Shown here: piece after piece, positions 17,101 to 25,427 of the stretch
Layout: every line of letters starts with the position of its first letter
Position numbering within the stretch: position 1 is the first letter of the stretch
Assembly (NCBI RefSeq): GCF_001544475.1
Contig: NZ_FCNW02000004.1
Span: 186,001-250,000 of the forward strand
Length of the DNA stretch: 64,000 nucleotides
Direction: 5' to 3'
Source of the DNA: Caballeronia humi
Lineage (GTDB): Bacteria > Pseudomonadota > Gammaproteobacteria > Burkholderiales > Burkholderiaceae
Program-made: the position numbers and the translations under genes
The notes under the pieces: generated by a model
Databases searched by the model: none
What the model was told of the DNA's origin: nothing
The model's input: only the letters and a program-made list of their open reading frames with translations

Positions 17101-18490
17101 TCTCGCGCAGGTCCTTCGTCATGAAGGTGCGCAGGATCTTGTCGTAACTCGTCATGGTGGGCGCCTGGACCTTGTCCACGTAGACGGAGGACTTCTGCCC
17201 ACCCTCGGTCACTTCGTGCAGCTCGAAATTCTTCATCGTCAGCAGACCGTCCACCTTCAGCCCGCCCACGCCGCTTGCCAGCATCGCGCGAGCGAGCCGG
17301 GGCTGCCGATGGATCAGATCACGATGTGCAGCGTGAAGCTCGGCTGCCGGCAGCCGCTTTCCCGTGGCGCCGAACGAGGTCGTGATGATGTGCGTGCCGT
17401 CGCCCGAGAATGTCGCGCTTCCGGTCGCCGGAAGACCCGTTTGGTCCGCAAGATCAGCAGGCAGATCGGTCCAGCTCAACGTATCCCCGACGAGTTCCGA
17501 CTGATCATGCGCCTGCCCGTCGACGATCAGCTTCCCCTGATGCACCGAGAACAATGCCTTCTCAGGCTTGGACGGCTGCGAGACCAGATAGGAGCCGATC
17601 AGCCTGCTGGTCATTGCGTTGACCGAGCGTCCGGTGACTGCATAAACTTTGGCCGGATCGGAAGGGTTCGGCCCGGGGATGGCCATCGCCCCGTTGAACT
17701 CCATGAACAATTGATTGACGAATTCCACCGTCATCCGTTTGGGAAAAACGGAGCCGATCGCGCCGCCGTCAGCGGACGCATCCACGTCGGGATCGAAGCC
17801 ATCGGCCAGATGGAAATCGAGCAAAAGATCCGCGAACGCGAACGCATAGGACCCGGGGCTGCCGCTATCGGGTTCCTTGCTCTTGCAGACATCCTTGAAC
17901 AGATTCGGCGCCAGATACTCTTCAGGCGGCGTCCAGGGAACCCAGCACGATCCGCTGCCACGCTTGTCGATGAACGCGCAAACCGTTACATCGGCGGGTG
18001 CGAAATGAACCTGATACTCGAAGCTGTAGTAACCGAAGACCAGAACGTCGTGCCAGGAAGCCTTCTTCCACTGATCGGAATCGCTGTCCCATGACAGAAC
18101 ACCCGTCTTGTCGACGGTAGCGCCCGCGTCGGCAGCAATCCTGCACTTGTACATTGCCGCCACGCGCTGCACTTGCACTTTGCTGACGACGGAGCCGCGG
18201 GACGTAACGCCCTGACCGTGATTTCCATATAGGGAGAGATGCCCTCCCAGATGCTCCTCGCCCTCGCCCTGCCCCCAGACGAGATCGGTATCCGGATAAC
18301 GCCACGACCAGTTGCGCCGCTCGATATGAACATGATCGACGAACAACTCGTCGTGCGAGTGATCGTCCGGATCGTGGCGCAGGATCGTTACGGTATGAGA
18401 GGTCTCATCCCATCCGGCCTCGCTAAACAAAGACAGGGCCGGCCGGGCCGTGGAAACCCGGTACGTGATCACGTTGTTGGACGGTCTCAT
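14138..18490 (-). CDS. Very large protein with hydrophobic hairpin region and Ig-like C-terminus, function unknown
   Basis: 1450 residues, start preceded by AAGGGA. I do not recognise the N-terminal 400 residues, which are beta-rich with aromatic and glycine patches. Residues about 430-790 are helical and charged. Hydrophobic stretches occur near 780-800 and strongly at 925-1015 (LIISAIQL, VFVAAAALDVIALTATWALS, IAGPLALLASIIGIILVFVF), enough for two or more membrane-inserting hairpins. The last 190 residues contain two modules like the putative Ig domain He_PIG (PTYLSLDEKRGTVSL; LPGFLHLNSFNGSI). No signal peptide. The build of soluble ends around a hidden hydrophobic hairpin recalls pore-forming toxins, but this is inference only. 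Pairs with the Hint protein downstream. Confidence 0.65.
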   Translation of the reverse strand: MRPSNNVITYRVSTARPALSLFSEAGWDETSHTVTILRHDPDDHSHDELFVDHVHIERRNWSWRYPDTDLVWGQGEGEEHLGGHLSLYGNHGQGVTSRGSVVSKVQVQRVAAMYKCRIAADAGATVDKTGVLSWDSDSDQWKKASWHDVLVFGYYSFEYQVHFAPADVTVCAFIDKRGSGSCWVPWTPPEEYLAPNLFKDVCKSKEPDSGSPGSYAFAFADLLLDFHLADGFDPDVDASADGGAIGSVFPKRMTVEFVNQLFMEFNGAMAIPGPNPSDPAKVYAVTGRSVNAMTSRLIGSYLVSQPSKPEKALFSVHQGKLIVDGQAHDQSELVGDTLSWTDLPADLADQTGLPATGSATFSGDGTHIITTSFGATGKRLPAAELHAAHRDLIHRQPRLARAMLASGVGGLKVDGLLTMKNFELHEVTEGGQKSSVYVDKVQAPTMTSYDKILRTFMTKDLRETYLSNAPVDLDDEERAISQKNAQFATFCKSLEVPYLVNVLAQGVAQDEYAKNLNAARARKFLSKHPAKCDEFSELVSTLYQHHWEKQFPQIREYLKDQNNDHDRDIDSIRQKWIAEIQAGAESIADPDHPQATINEQIKFIEELTTQAKTTRTYWAYMLYLYLTSNEQLQAYRLQISSPARRNMADSQSLALLLQTNNGVLNVLDPSGYFSRQYSEVMQMYNLSGIVSDWVDYGGNMDNFCYAAEEILKGYIKKYVNSLDPDIQKSVMDLQKEMSAANIQQIREAYMQALSQIGVQGSWGELMAIAQRDHFSKFGAGMSKLAMAFGFSLNITSIVMLVNGGVSFKDLSAETQARAIIGGIDALAHGMAFLLKGGTRAYFFLDRTASYWSQTKQLGRLLFIDEEVAQASINAFGNAGVRWISRGNEASSVVAMMSRTATTHILDDTPWTRVMGRSLDEFVAVRLGTVLAVANLIISAIQLSKDKNKYDKAVDGVFVAAAALDVIALTATWALSFMIAGTTGAMVVSAIASIAGPLALLASIIGIILVFVFQKEHDIIYRFLEDYARPKGYFMEGTSIDYFSINRTNDGKALPAGISLVTTQLVWESRIIDVPSGPDGGFTRETLYEPKISDTAKALTFQSSAQPAEDSFTHSWGNVLSLVVDEAGIANFIAITPDRKNRKLLALAVDQKTNGVVLQDLSAEGMNTEEQAKARQWDVTIISSDSGGGDDTLPSKARVLLRHKTSGKLLDTLGLKFVTDFSNPQTTYTPPSPVTDWPLWSLKRSVAAVGNITYEDLLICLDPADTSRNLQVGGALDIGQSGQEPYTWSLGAGWPTYLSLDEKRGTVSLKKDALPKKLSDAEFKAMAEKQYAITVGSKLEDGSAVSAPAQLKVQVRHISAPYEVRYGLPLLLKVGKKYDKPTLPGLVPYVTGTFSVAPALPGFLHLNSFNGSISMVDAPTALMTRQTFTVTLKNEFGEASGKIDIEVAAAA

Positions 18491-19222
18491 GGCTTCCCTT
18501 GCTAGCGGAGTGTTTATCGGTGTTGGCCGGTCGATACCGGATACTTCGCCTACGTTCCCAGGGAACGGGCGTCTTCAGGACTTTCGGGTTTCAACGGAAA
18601 GGCGGCTTTGGCCAGGCGCGCAAAGGAGCAGCCGAACAATCTGGCTGAGCCTGTGAATGGCTTAAGCGTGTGCTAGCCGGCGTGAAGTCCATATGTAAAC
18701 CTCGGGCAAGAACCCTAAGCAAACGTACTCGAACGAGAGAACAACGCGCCAACGCTAACGACGTATCCGCTAAGGCCAGAGATGCCTTTGGCTTGCGCGT
18801 GGCGTCTTAAGAGCCGCGGGCTTTTCGTTGCGGACAGCCTTGCGCAACGGACCGCGATCCAAAAGGGTCCGTATACGTTTCATGAGATTTATAGGCGATG
18901 ATCTGCAAACTTGCTATGAAAACTCGTCTGGGAAAATTGCAGGAATCGTGCATTCATGCCGGGTTGTTTCAGATCCGAAGCAGAGCCGGATCTAGCTGCG
19001 CCATTCAGCGAATTCGTGCCGGATTGCACCCTTCGTTCGAAAGGGGAAAGCCATGCAAACGCAAGCTTCCCTGCGGGTCATCGAACGTTTTTTTGGTTTT
19101 GCATTGGCAAGTACACTTAGCTTGATCTCGATGCAACTTGCTATTCGCACGCAACGAGGCGGACTGCGCCGGGAGATAAACTACGTCGATCGTTACGAAT
19201 CAACAACTCAAGGAGAACGCCG
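18491..19222. other. 732-bp intergenic region
   Basis: Lies between the divergent large unknown gene and the deaminase gene, and so should hold both promoters. Two short hairpins are visible: CGTTGCG/CGCAACG (18826-18832 and 18843-18849) and AGATCCG/CGGATCT (18971-18977 and 18987-18993). An open frame at 19053-19277 begins with a hydrophobic segment but overlaps the deaminase start and is not convincing. No RNA gene recognised. Confidence 0.4.
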
Positions 19223-19714
19223 ATGTACGAAGACAAATTCATGGATCGCGCGCTTGCGCTATCTGCGCAGGCTTTGAAAGAGTCCGGCACCGAGCCGTTC
19301 GGTGCAGTCATCGTGCGCAATGGCGTGCTGGTCGGTGAAGGATTCAATCACTCGGTCGCGAACTTCGACCCGACCTCGCATGGCGAAATAGAAGCGATCC
19401 GCGATGCATGCCAACGCCTCAAGACGGTCGATCTCAGCGGATGCGAGCTCTATACATCGTGCGAGCCTTGCGCGCTGTGTGTCGCGGCGATGAAGATTTG
19501 TGGGATCGGCAAGCTTTACTACGGCGCCTCGCTTGCGCAGTCGGCTGAGGCGTTTGCAAACGTATCGCGAGCTGCACGCCATCCGATCGACATCGATGAA
19601 TTGCGTCTCGAAGCGGGTGGCACACTCGACACGCGATCGCAGCCGTCCGAACAAAAGCGCGATGCAGAGGCCGTGCGCATTCTGGAGAAATGGGTCGCGT
19701 CGCGTGATGCGTAG
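19223..19714 (+). CDS. Zinc-dependent nucleoside/nucleobase deaminase (CDA superfamily)
   Basis: 163 residues, AAGGAG before the ATG. Zinc site of the cytidine/guanine deaminase superfamily: His53-Gly-Glu55 with Glu55 as proton shuttle, then C80-E-P-C83-A-L-C86. Length and the sequence TSCEPCALCVAAM fit the guanine deaminase/tRNA-adenosine-deaminase-like branch that acts on free bases. Likely purine or pyrimidine salvage; the exact base is not determined. Ends 4 bp from a convergent small gene. Confidence 0.85.
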   Translation: MYEDKFMDRALALSAQALKESGTEPFGAVIVRNGVLVGEGFNHSVANFDPTSHGEIEAIRDACQRLKTVDLSGCELYTSCEPCALCVAAMKICGIGKLYYGASLAQSAEAFANVSRAARHPIDIDELRLEAGGTLDTRSQPSEQKRDAEAVRILEKWVASRDA

Positions 19715-19718
19715 CGCT

Positions 19719-19949
19719 TCATGGGCTCTCATCTGATGGTGACGCCTGCTGCTTGCAGAATGCATCGAGTCTGCGCAGCATTTCGCGGCCTCGTGACGTG
19801 AGACGCGGAAGCGCGCCACCCGTCGCGAGCAATTCGACTTCAACGAGTTGCTCATGTCGAAGGCGCGCAGTGTCCTCGCTCAGCGCTTCCACCTGATAGG
19901 GCGCGCGCTGCACCATTAGCAGCGTCGAAATTTCGTGCGGACTGAGCAT
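19719..19949 (-). CDS. Small conserved-looking hypothetical protein, possible winged helix
   Basis: 76 residues from MLSPHEISTLL; this start is supported by GGAG 7 bases upstream, against a longer frame reaching 20006. The order helix (HEISTLLMVQRAP), helix with RLRHEQLVEVE, then PRLTSRGREMLRRLDAF resembles a short winged-helix domain in which LTSRGREML matches the third helix and wing of MarR-like proteins. No ligand domain. Could be a small DNA-binding protein; function unknown. Confidence 0.55.
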   Translation of the reverse strand: MLSPHEISTLLMVQRAPYQVEALSEDTARLRHEQLVEVELLATGGALPRLTSRGREMLRRLDAFCKQQASPSDESP

Positions 19950-20244
19950 TCGGTTCTCCAGGGATGCCACGGCGTGTGAGTGCATCCTAGAAAGCGAAGC
20001 TGCCAATTCGGCTACAGCAATTTTTCCGCGCGTTACGGGGTTACATTCCTGAAATGCGCGATGACGAATGCACGGAGTCGCGCTGTGCGGACGAAATTAT
20101 TCGTAGCAATCGTCAGGTCAACCGAAACGACCCGCGCCCGATGCAGGCAGATGTACGATTGAAGGCGTAAGCACCGAGTCAGCAAAACCAAAACCCGCAC
20201 ACGCTGCAACGCACCATCGCCCTACAACCGCGAGGAGACACGTC

Positions 20245-21603
20245 GTGCAACCCACATCCCACCGCTCACCGCCCTCACCCGCGCCACTGCAGCAAACCAT
20301 CAAGCCCCGCTTCTGGCCCGAAGGCTGGTGGAAATTGATGGAATATCGCATCGGCATCATTCCTTTGCCGGTCTACGTGATCCTGCTCGCGCTGATCACG
20401 GGCTTCGCCGTTACCGGCAAGGTGCCCGGGGAAATCTCGATGGCGATCGCCGTGCTCGCCTTCTTCGGCTTCACGTGCGCGGAGATCGGCAAGCGTATTC
20501 CGATCGTGCGCAATATTGGCGCCGCCGCCATCTTCGCGACCTTCATTCCGTCGGCGCTGACCTACTATCACCTGCTGCCCAAGCCAATCCTCACGCTCAC
20601 CACCGACTTCACGAAGTCGACGAATTTCCTGTACCTGTTCATCGCGTCGATCATCGTCGGCAGCATCTTGAGCATGGACCGGCGCGTGCTGATTCAGGGC
20701 TTCATCAAGATCTTCGTGCCCCTCGCGCTCGGCTCGGTGGCGGCGGCGATCGTCGGTACGCTGGTCGGCGGGGCGCTCGGGCTCGGGATGTATCACACGT
20801 TCTTCTATATCGTCGTGCCGATCATGGCGGGCGGTATTGGCGAGGGCGCGATCCCGCTGTCCGTGGGGTACTCGGAGATCCTGCATTTGCAACAGGGCGA
20901 GCTGTTCGCCGAGGTCTTGCCGCCGGTGATGCTCGGCAGCCTCACCGCGATCATCTTCGCGGGCTTGCTCGACCGAGTCGGCAAGCGCTTTCCTCATCTG
21001 ACAGGCGAAGGCCGTCTGCAAGTCGGCGAGGAAGACGAAATGGACCCGGTGCAGGAAGAGATTCGCGGCCACGTCGATGTCTCGCACATCGCGGCCGCGG
21101 GCATCACCGCGATTACGCTGTATCTGCTCGGTCTGATGTGCCGCAATCTGTTCGGGCTGCCCGCGCCGGTCGCGATGCTGTTTCTCGCGGTGCTCGTCAA
21201 GCTTGCGCGTGCGGTATCGCCGCCGCTGCAGGAAGGCGCGTTCGTCGTCTACAAGTTCTTCTCGACGGCGGTCACCTATCCGCTGCTGTTCGCGATCGGC
21301 GTCGCGATGACGCCATGGGACAAGTTGATGGCTGCGTTCACGCTCGCCAACATCGTGACGATCGTCGCGACTGTAGCAACGCTGATGGGCACGGGCTTTT
21401 TGACGGGCCGCATGCTGAAGATGTACCCGATCGATACGGCCATCGTCAACGCCTGCCACAGCGGCCAGGGCGGCACGGGCGACGTCGCCATATTGACGGC
21501 GGCCAATCGCATGCAACTCATGCCGTTTGCGCAGATTGCGACGCGTATCGGTGGCGCGATCGTCGTCACGTTGACGTTGATCGTGCTCGCGCACATCCGG
21601 TGA
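20245..21603 (+). CDS. 2-hydroxycarboxylate (2HCT/CitS-MleP) family transporter
   Basis: 452 residues from a GTG with GAGGAG 8-9 bases upstream. Eleven or so hydrophobic segments with the two reentrant-loop signatures of the family, GGIGEGAIPLS in the first half and SGQGGTGDVAIL in the second. Family members carry citrate, malate or lactate, usually with Na+ or by exchange. The neighbouring 2-hydroxyacid dehydrogenase suggests a hydroxy acid substrate. The convergent LysR gene ends 3 bp away. Confidence 0.9.
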   Translation: MQPTSHRSPPSPAPLQQTIKPRFWPEGWWKLMEYRIGIIPLPVYVILLALITGFAVTGKVPGEISMAIAVLAFFGFTCAEIGKRIPIVRNIGAAAIFATFIPSALTYYHLLPKPILTLTTDFTKSTNFLYLFIASIIVGSILSMDRRVLIQGFIKIFVPLALGSVAAAIVGTLVGGALGLGMYHTFFYIVVPIMAGGIGEGAIPLSVGYSEILHLQQGELFAEVLPPVMLGSLTAIIFAGLLDRVGKRFPHLTGEGRLQVGEEDEMDPVQEEIRGHVDVSHIAAAGITAITLYLLGLMCRNLFGLPAPVAMLFLAVLVKLARAVSPPLQEGAFVVYKFFSTAVTYPLLFAIGVAMTPWDKLMAAFTLANIVTIVATVATLMGTGFLTGRMLKMYPIDTAIVNACHSGQGGTGDVAILTAANRMQLMPFAQIATRIGGAIVVTLTLIVLAHIR

Positions 21604-21606
21604 CGC

Positions 21607-22506
21607 TCAAGCGCGTGCTTTCTTCGCGAAGTACTCGGTCGCCATGTGCCTGAAAGCGGTGACAGCAGGATTGTCCTGATCGGAACGCCAGGCCATGCTC
21701 ATTTCGGCCTGGACCGAATTGCCGGCGATCATTCTGAATTCGACATTGTCGTAATGGAACCGTTGCGCCGAGGCCGGCAGAATCCCGATGCCGAGCCCCG
21801 CGCGAATCAGCGACAAAATCGTAGGCGTCTGGTCGATGTATTGAGCGACGTTGAGCGTCACGCTCCCGGTCGCGAGCATGCCCATGATCCGGTCGTAAAA
21901 GTACTTGCCGTGAGTGGGCGAATGCATGATGAAGGGCTGATTGTCCAGTTGCTTGAGTTCGATCTGCTCGTGGCGGCAGAGCGCATGTCCCTTGGGAAGC
22001 GCGACGATCAGCGGTTCTTCATCGACCAGTAGAAATTCGAGGTTCTGTCTCGAAGGCAACGGGCGGAGAAAGCCCAAGTCGATGGCGTTCGCGGAGAACG
22101 CTTCGATCTGCGCCACGGAGATCAGTTCGAGCAGCACGACGTCGATGTCGGGCAACACGTCCGTAGCTGCGACGAGCAGCTCCGGAATGAGCTCGTAACC
22201 GGCCGCGCCCGTGAAGCCGATCCGGACGCGCCCCGTCTTCCCCTTGCTCGCGCGCCGGACCGTGCTTTCCGCCTGCTCGGCGAGGCTGAGCAGGCGCGTT
22301 GCATCTGCGAGGAAGACGCGCCCTTCCGTCGTCAGTCTCACTGTACGGCCGATGCGTTCGAACAGCTTCACGCCCAGGCTGTCTTCGAGCAAATGGATTT
22401 GCCGGCTCAACGGCGGCTGCGTCATGTTTAGCAGCGCCGCAGCACGCCTGAAATTCGATTCGGTCGCGGCAGCGACGAAGCAACGCACTTGTCCGAGATC
22501 AAGCAT
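21607..22506 (-). CDS. LysR-family regulator
   Basis: 299 residues. The DNA-binding domain at residues 1-60 (NFRRAAALLNMTQPPLSRQI, then LEDSLGVKLFER) and substrate-binding domain (RIGFTGAAGYELIPELL onward) are of the BenM/CatM kind. Lies 66 bp downstream of a 2-hydroxyacid dehydrogenase on the same strand, so may be cotranscribed, and is convergent with the 2HCT transporter. A role in control of hydroxy acid use is inference. Confidence 0.9.
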   Translation of the reverse strand: MLDLGQVRCFVAAATESNFRRAAALLNMTQPPLSRQIHLLEDSLGVKLFERIGRTVRLTTEGRVFLADATRLLSLAEQAESTVRRASKGKTGRVRIGFTGAAGYELIPELLVAATDVLPDIDVVLLELISVAQIEAFSANAIDLGFLRPLPSRQNLEFLLVDEEPLIVALPKGHALCRHEQIELKQLDNQPFIMHSPTHGKYFYDRIMGMLATGSVTLNVAQYIDQTPTILSLIRAGLGIGILPASAQRFHYDNVEFRMIAGNSVQAEMSMAWRSDQDNPAVTAFRHMATEYFAKKARA

Positions 22507-22572
22507 TCTTGAGGGCCGGGAAGGAAAGAGTCGACGGTCATTATAAGGTTGGCTCCTTCCGTTCTCGCCCCA

Positions 22573-23526
22573 TCACGTCGTGAGACTGCCCTCGGGCCTC
22601 TGTCCCGCCAAGGCCTGCGCAAGACTCGCCAGCACCATTTCGCCCATCGCGGTACGCGATTCCTCGGTAGCGCTCGCGCGATGCGCCTGCAGAACCACAC
22701 GATCCATGTCGAAGAGCGCTTCAGGGACGTTCGGCTCGTCGACGAACACGTCGAGCCCAGCGCCTGCAATGACGCCGTTGGACAACGCTTCCACCAGATC
22801 GCTTTCCACCACCAGTTTCCCGCGCGCGATGTTCACGAGATAGCCGTCCTTGCCCAGCGCGTCGAGCACGGCGGCATTCACGATGCCTTCCGCTTTGTCG
22901 GCAGCGGCGGCAAGCACGAGGATGTCGCAACCGCGCGCGAGCGAAATCAGGTCGCCGACGAATTCATGCGGCAAGTCCTCCATGCGGCGCAAGTCCGTAT
23001 AGGAAACGGGGCAACCAAATGCCGAAGCGCGCTGCGCAATCGCGCGCCCGACCTTGCCCATGCCGACGATCCCGACACGCTTTCCGCTAAAACGGCGCGA
23101 CAGCGGCAACGCGCCCGGATGCGAATTCTTCTGCCAATTGCCCGTCTTCACGAATTCGTTGCCCGGGCAGATTTGACGGCACGCAGCGAGGATCAACCCG
23201 ATCGCGAGGTCCGCTACGTCCTCGGTCAATGCGCCGAACGTGGCGGTGACCGGAATGCCGCGTTCGCGTGCGAAAGCGAGATCGACAGCATCCGTTCCCA
23301 CGCCATTGACTGCGATCACTTGCAACGCAGGCAAGCGTTCGATCATGTCGTTCGAAATGCCGGTATGTCCGCCGGTTATCACGCCTTTGATCGATGCACC
23401 GTGTTCGCGGATATACGCATCCTTATCGTCCTTTTCGAACAGGCGATGCATGGTGTAGAGCTCGCCCAGCTTGTCGTTGATAGCGGGGACGAGGATCGGA
23501 TTCAGTTGCAAGATGCTGGGTTTCAA
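22573..23526 (-). CDS. D-isomer-specific 2-hydroxyacid dehydrogenase
   Basis: 317 residues. NAD-binding GIVGMGKVG near residue 150, catalytic Arg in NIARGK, Glu in DVFVDEPN and His in QAHRAS. The family interconverts 2-keto and D-2-hydroxy acids; overall wording (NGVGTDAVDL, EDVADLAIGL) is of the hydroxypyruvate/glyoxylate reductase branch. A LysR gene follows on the same strand. Divergent from an MFS permease across 495 bp, which may import its substrate. Confidence 0.88.
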   Translation of the reverse strand: MKPSILQLNPILVPAINDKLGELYTMHRLFEKDDKDAYIREHGASIKGVITGGHTGISNDMIERLPALQVIAVNGVGTDAVDLAFARERGIPVTATFGALTEDVADLAIGLILAACRQICPGNEFVKTGNWQKNSHPGALPLSRRFSGKRVGIVGMGKVGRAIAQRASAFGCPVSYTDLRRMEDLPHEFVGDLISLARGCDILVLAAAADKAEGIVNAAVLDALGKDGYLVNIARGKLVVESDLVEALSNGVIAGAGLDVFVDEPNVPEALFDMDRVVLQAHRASATEESRTAMGEMVLASLAQALAGQRPEGSLTT

Positions 23527-24021
23527 TTCGGACGCTCCCTGTTGATTGGCGATTTCGCGGATGAGCTGCGCGCACCTTCAAACGCATGCATGCTGTCTCA
23601 ATGTCGGCGGATGATCGGCGTTTTCGCCGGGTACGTCCAATCCCAAAACGCTATCAGTTGATATACGGATCGATGGACAGATCTGCCGGCCTCAATCGAT
23701 TCAATCCGGGAATCAGGTAATAGCAACAAAAGATTGGACGCGAAATATCCCGATCGCCACAATCAAGGCGTCGGAATGAGGATTTACGCGATCGGCGAAT
23801 AGAAAACCGATCATCGGCAAAGCCCTTTCCAAATAAAAAACAAAAAAATCCTTTCCAATTAAATCGGAGACAACAGCGTGAAATTCCACCGCATCACTTC
23901 CCTATTCCTGTCGGTTCTTGGTCAACCTGCTGCGACGCGCTGAACAAATCCAGCGCGATTCATCCAGGCTGCGCCACCACGGCGCAGCATTGCTGAAGCC
24001 GGAACATCGGGAGGAATTCAA
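23527..24021. other. Intergenic region with a possible 21-codon leader ORF
   Basis: Divergent promoter region of the hydroxyacid dehydrogenase and the MFS gene. It has an AT-rich block at about 23830-23865. A GTG at 23878 with GGAG 8 bases upstream opens a 21-codon frame ending at 23943 (MKFHRITSLFLSVLGQ...), which resembles the start of a signal peptide and may be a leader peptide or the stub of a lost secreted gene. Confidence 0.35.
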
Positions 24022-25416
24022 ATGAATAATGCCGACGGTATTGTCACGTCCGCCGAAGCGCAACCCGTCACGGAGAAACGCACCAGTTATCGCTGGGTGG
24101 TGATGGGACTGATTTTTTGCATCTGGGCGATCGCCTGCGCCGACCGCGCCAACTTCGGCATCGCCCTGCCTTACTTGAAGAAGGAATACGGCATTACCAA
24201 CACGCAAGCCGGCCTGATCGTCAGCCTGTTCTCGTTTGCATACGGCTTCGTGCAGATTCCGGTCGGCCTGATTTACAAGCGGCTCAGCGAGAAGACGACC
24301 GGCTTCCTGTTCGCTATCTTCATGATCTTCACGTCGATCTTCACCGGCCTGATGGGCACGACGTCATCCGTCTTTCTTTTGCAGGCCTACCGCGTCGGCT
24401 TGGGCTTGTCGGAAGGGCCGCTTGGGATCGGCTGCACGAACGTGATCAACCGCTGGTTTCCCGCGCGCGAGAAAGGCACGGCGACCGGCTTGTGGATCGC
24501 TGCATCGAAGCTCGGTCCGCTGATCGTGCCGTCGGTATGCATCCTCGTGATCGAGCTGTGGGGATGGCGGGAGATCTTTTACGTCTTCGCGATACCCGGC
24601 ATCCTGCTCGCGATCGTCTGGATGGTGATGGTGACGAATTCACCCAGCGAGAACCGTTTCTGCTCGCCCGCTGAGCGGCGCTACATCCTCGACGAGACAG
24701 CGGCTAACGGCATCGAGAGAAAATCCGCGCGGGCCGATGACGTTGCGCGCATGCCCTATCTCGACACGTTCAATCGCACGAAGCGCGTGCCGCAACTCGA
24801 TACGATCGGACAGGTCTTCCGCTCGTGGAATATCTTCGGAGTCGCGCTCGGCTATGGCTGCATGATTGGCATCAGCAACATCTTCATGTCGTGGATTCCG
24901 ACTTACCTCGTCACGGTCAAGGGCTTCACCTCCGTAAAAATGGGCTTCCTGGCGTCGGCGCCGTTCATTGGCGCAGTGGCCGGAAACATGCTCGGCGGCA
25001 TCATCTCGGACCGCCTGCTCGGCGGACGCCGCAAGCCGATGATGATGCTGGGCGCCCTCGGCACCGTCGTCATGATGGTGCTGCTGATCGATGCGCCGGA
25101 CAGCGTCGCGTATCTCGGCGTGACGCTCGTGATGTCGGGGCTCATGCTGGGTATCGGCTTCGCGGGATACTCCGCGTATCCGATGGGGCTCGCGACCAAA
25201 TCGACGTATCCGACGGCATTCGGTATCGTCAATTGCCTGGGTCAGATCGGCGGCGCGTGCGCACCGCTGGCGGTGGGCATCTTGCTGGATCGCTATAGCT
25301 GGACCAGTGTGTTCCTCTATATGGTCGGGACGTCTTTGTTGTGTCTCGTGCTGCTGCTCACGGTTGTCGAGCCGATTGCGCTGCGGGATGAGGGCGCGAA
25401 AGCGCGGGGACGATGA
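24022..25416 (+). CDS. MFS transporter, anion:cation symporter (ACS) family
   Basis: 464 residues with 12 hydrophobic segments; GGGAGGA before the ATG. N-terminal CADRANFGIALPYLKKEYG and RVGLGLSEGPLGIGCTNVINRWFP are the ACS-type signatures shared by hexuronate, galactonate and glucarate permeases. Probably a proton symporter for a sugar acid or hydroxy acid; the divergent D-2-hydroxyacid dehydrogenase may act on the imported compound (inference). Confidence 0.88.
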   Translation: MNNADGIVTSAEAQPVTEKRTSYRWVVMGLIFCIWAIACADRANFGIALPYLKKEYGITNTQAGLIVSLFSFAYGFVQIPVGLIYKRLSEKTTGFLFAIFMIFTSIFTGLMGTTSSVFLLQAYRVGLGLSEGPLGIGCTNVINRWFPAREKGTATGLWIAASKLGPLIVPSVCILVIELWGWREIFYVFAIPGILLAIVWMVMVTNSPSENRFCSPAERRYILDETAANGIERKSARADDVARMPYLDTFNRTKRVPQLDTIGQVFRSWNIFGVALGYGCMIGISNIFMSWIPTYLVTVKGFTSVKMGFLASAPFIGAVAGNMLGGIISDRLLGGRRKPMMMLGALGTVVMMVLLIDAPDSVAYLGVTLVMSGLMLGIGFAGYSAYPMGLATKSTYPTAFGIVNCLGQIGGACAPLAVGILLDRYSWTSVFLYMVGTSLLCLVLLLTVVEPIALRDEGAKARGR

Positions 25417-25427
25417 CTGCCAGCGAT

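Noticed and set aside
16598..18094. 498-codon plus-strand frame opposite the large unknown gene
   Set aside because: Same reasons; no ribosome site and no motif.
11723..18490. Calling the two-gene unit a standard contact-dependent or Rhs toxin system
   Set aside because: No signal peptide, haemagglutinin or Rhs repeats, no immunity gene and no secretion genes in the neighbourhood.
18826..18849. CGTTGCG/CGCAACG hairpin as terminator
   Set aside because: No T-run follows, and no gene ends nearby on either strand.
19053..19277. 74-residue ORF with a hydrophobic start
   Set aside because: Overlaps the deaminase start by 55 bases, and its C-terminal third is just the deaminase region in another frame.
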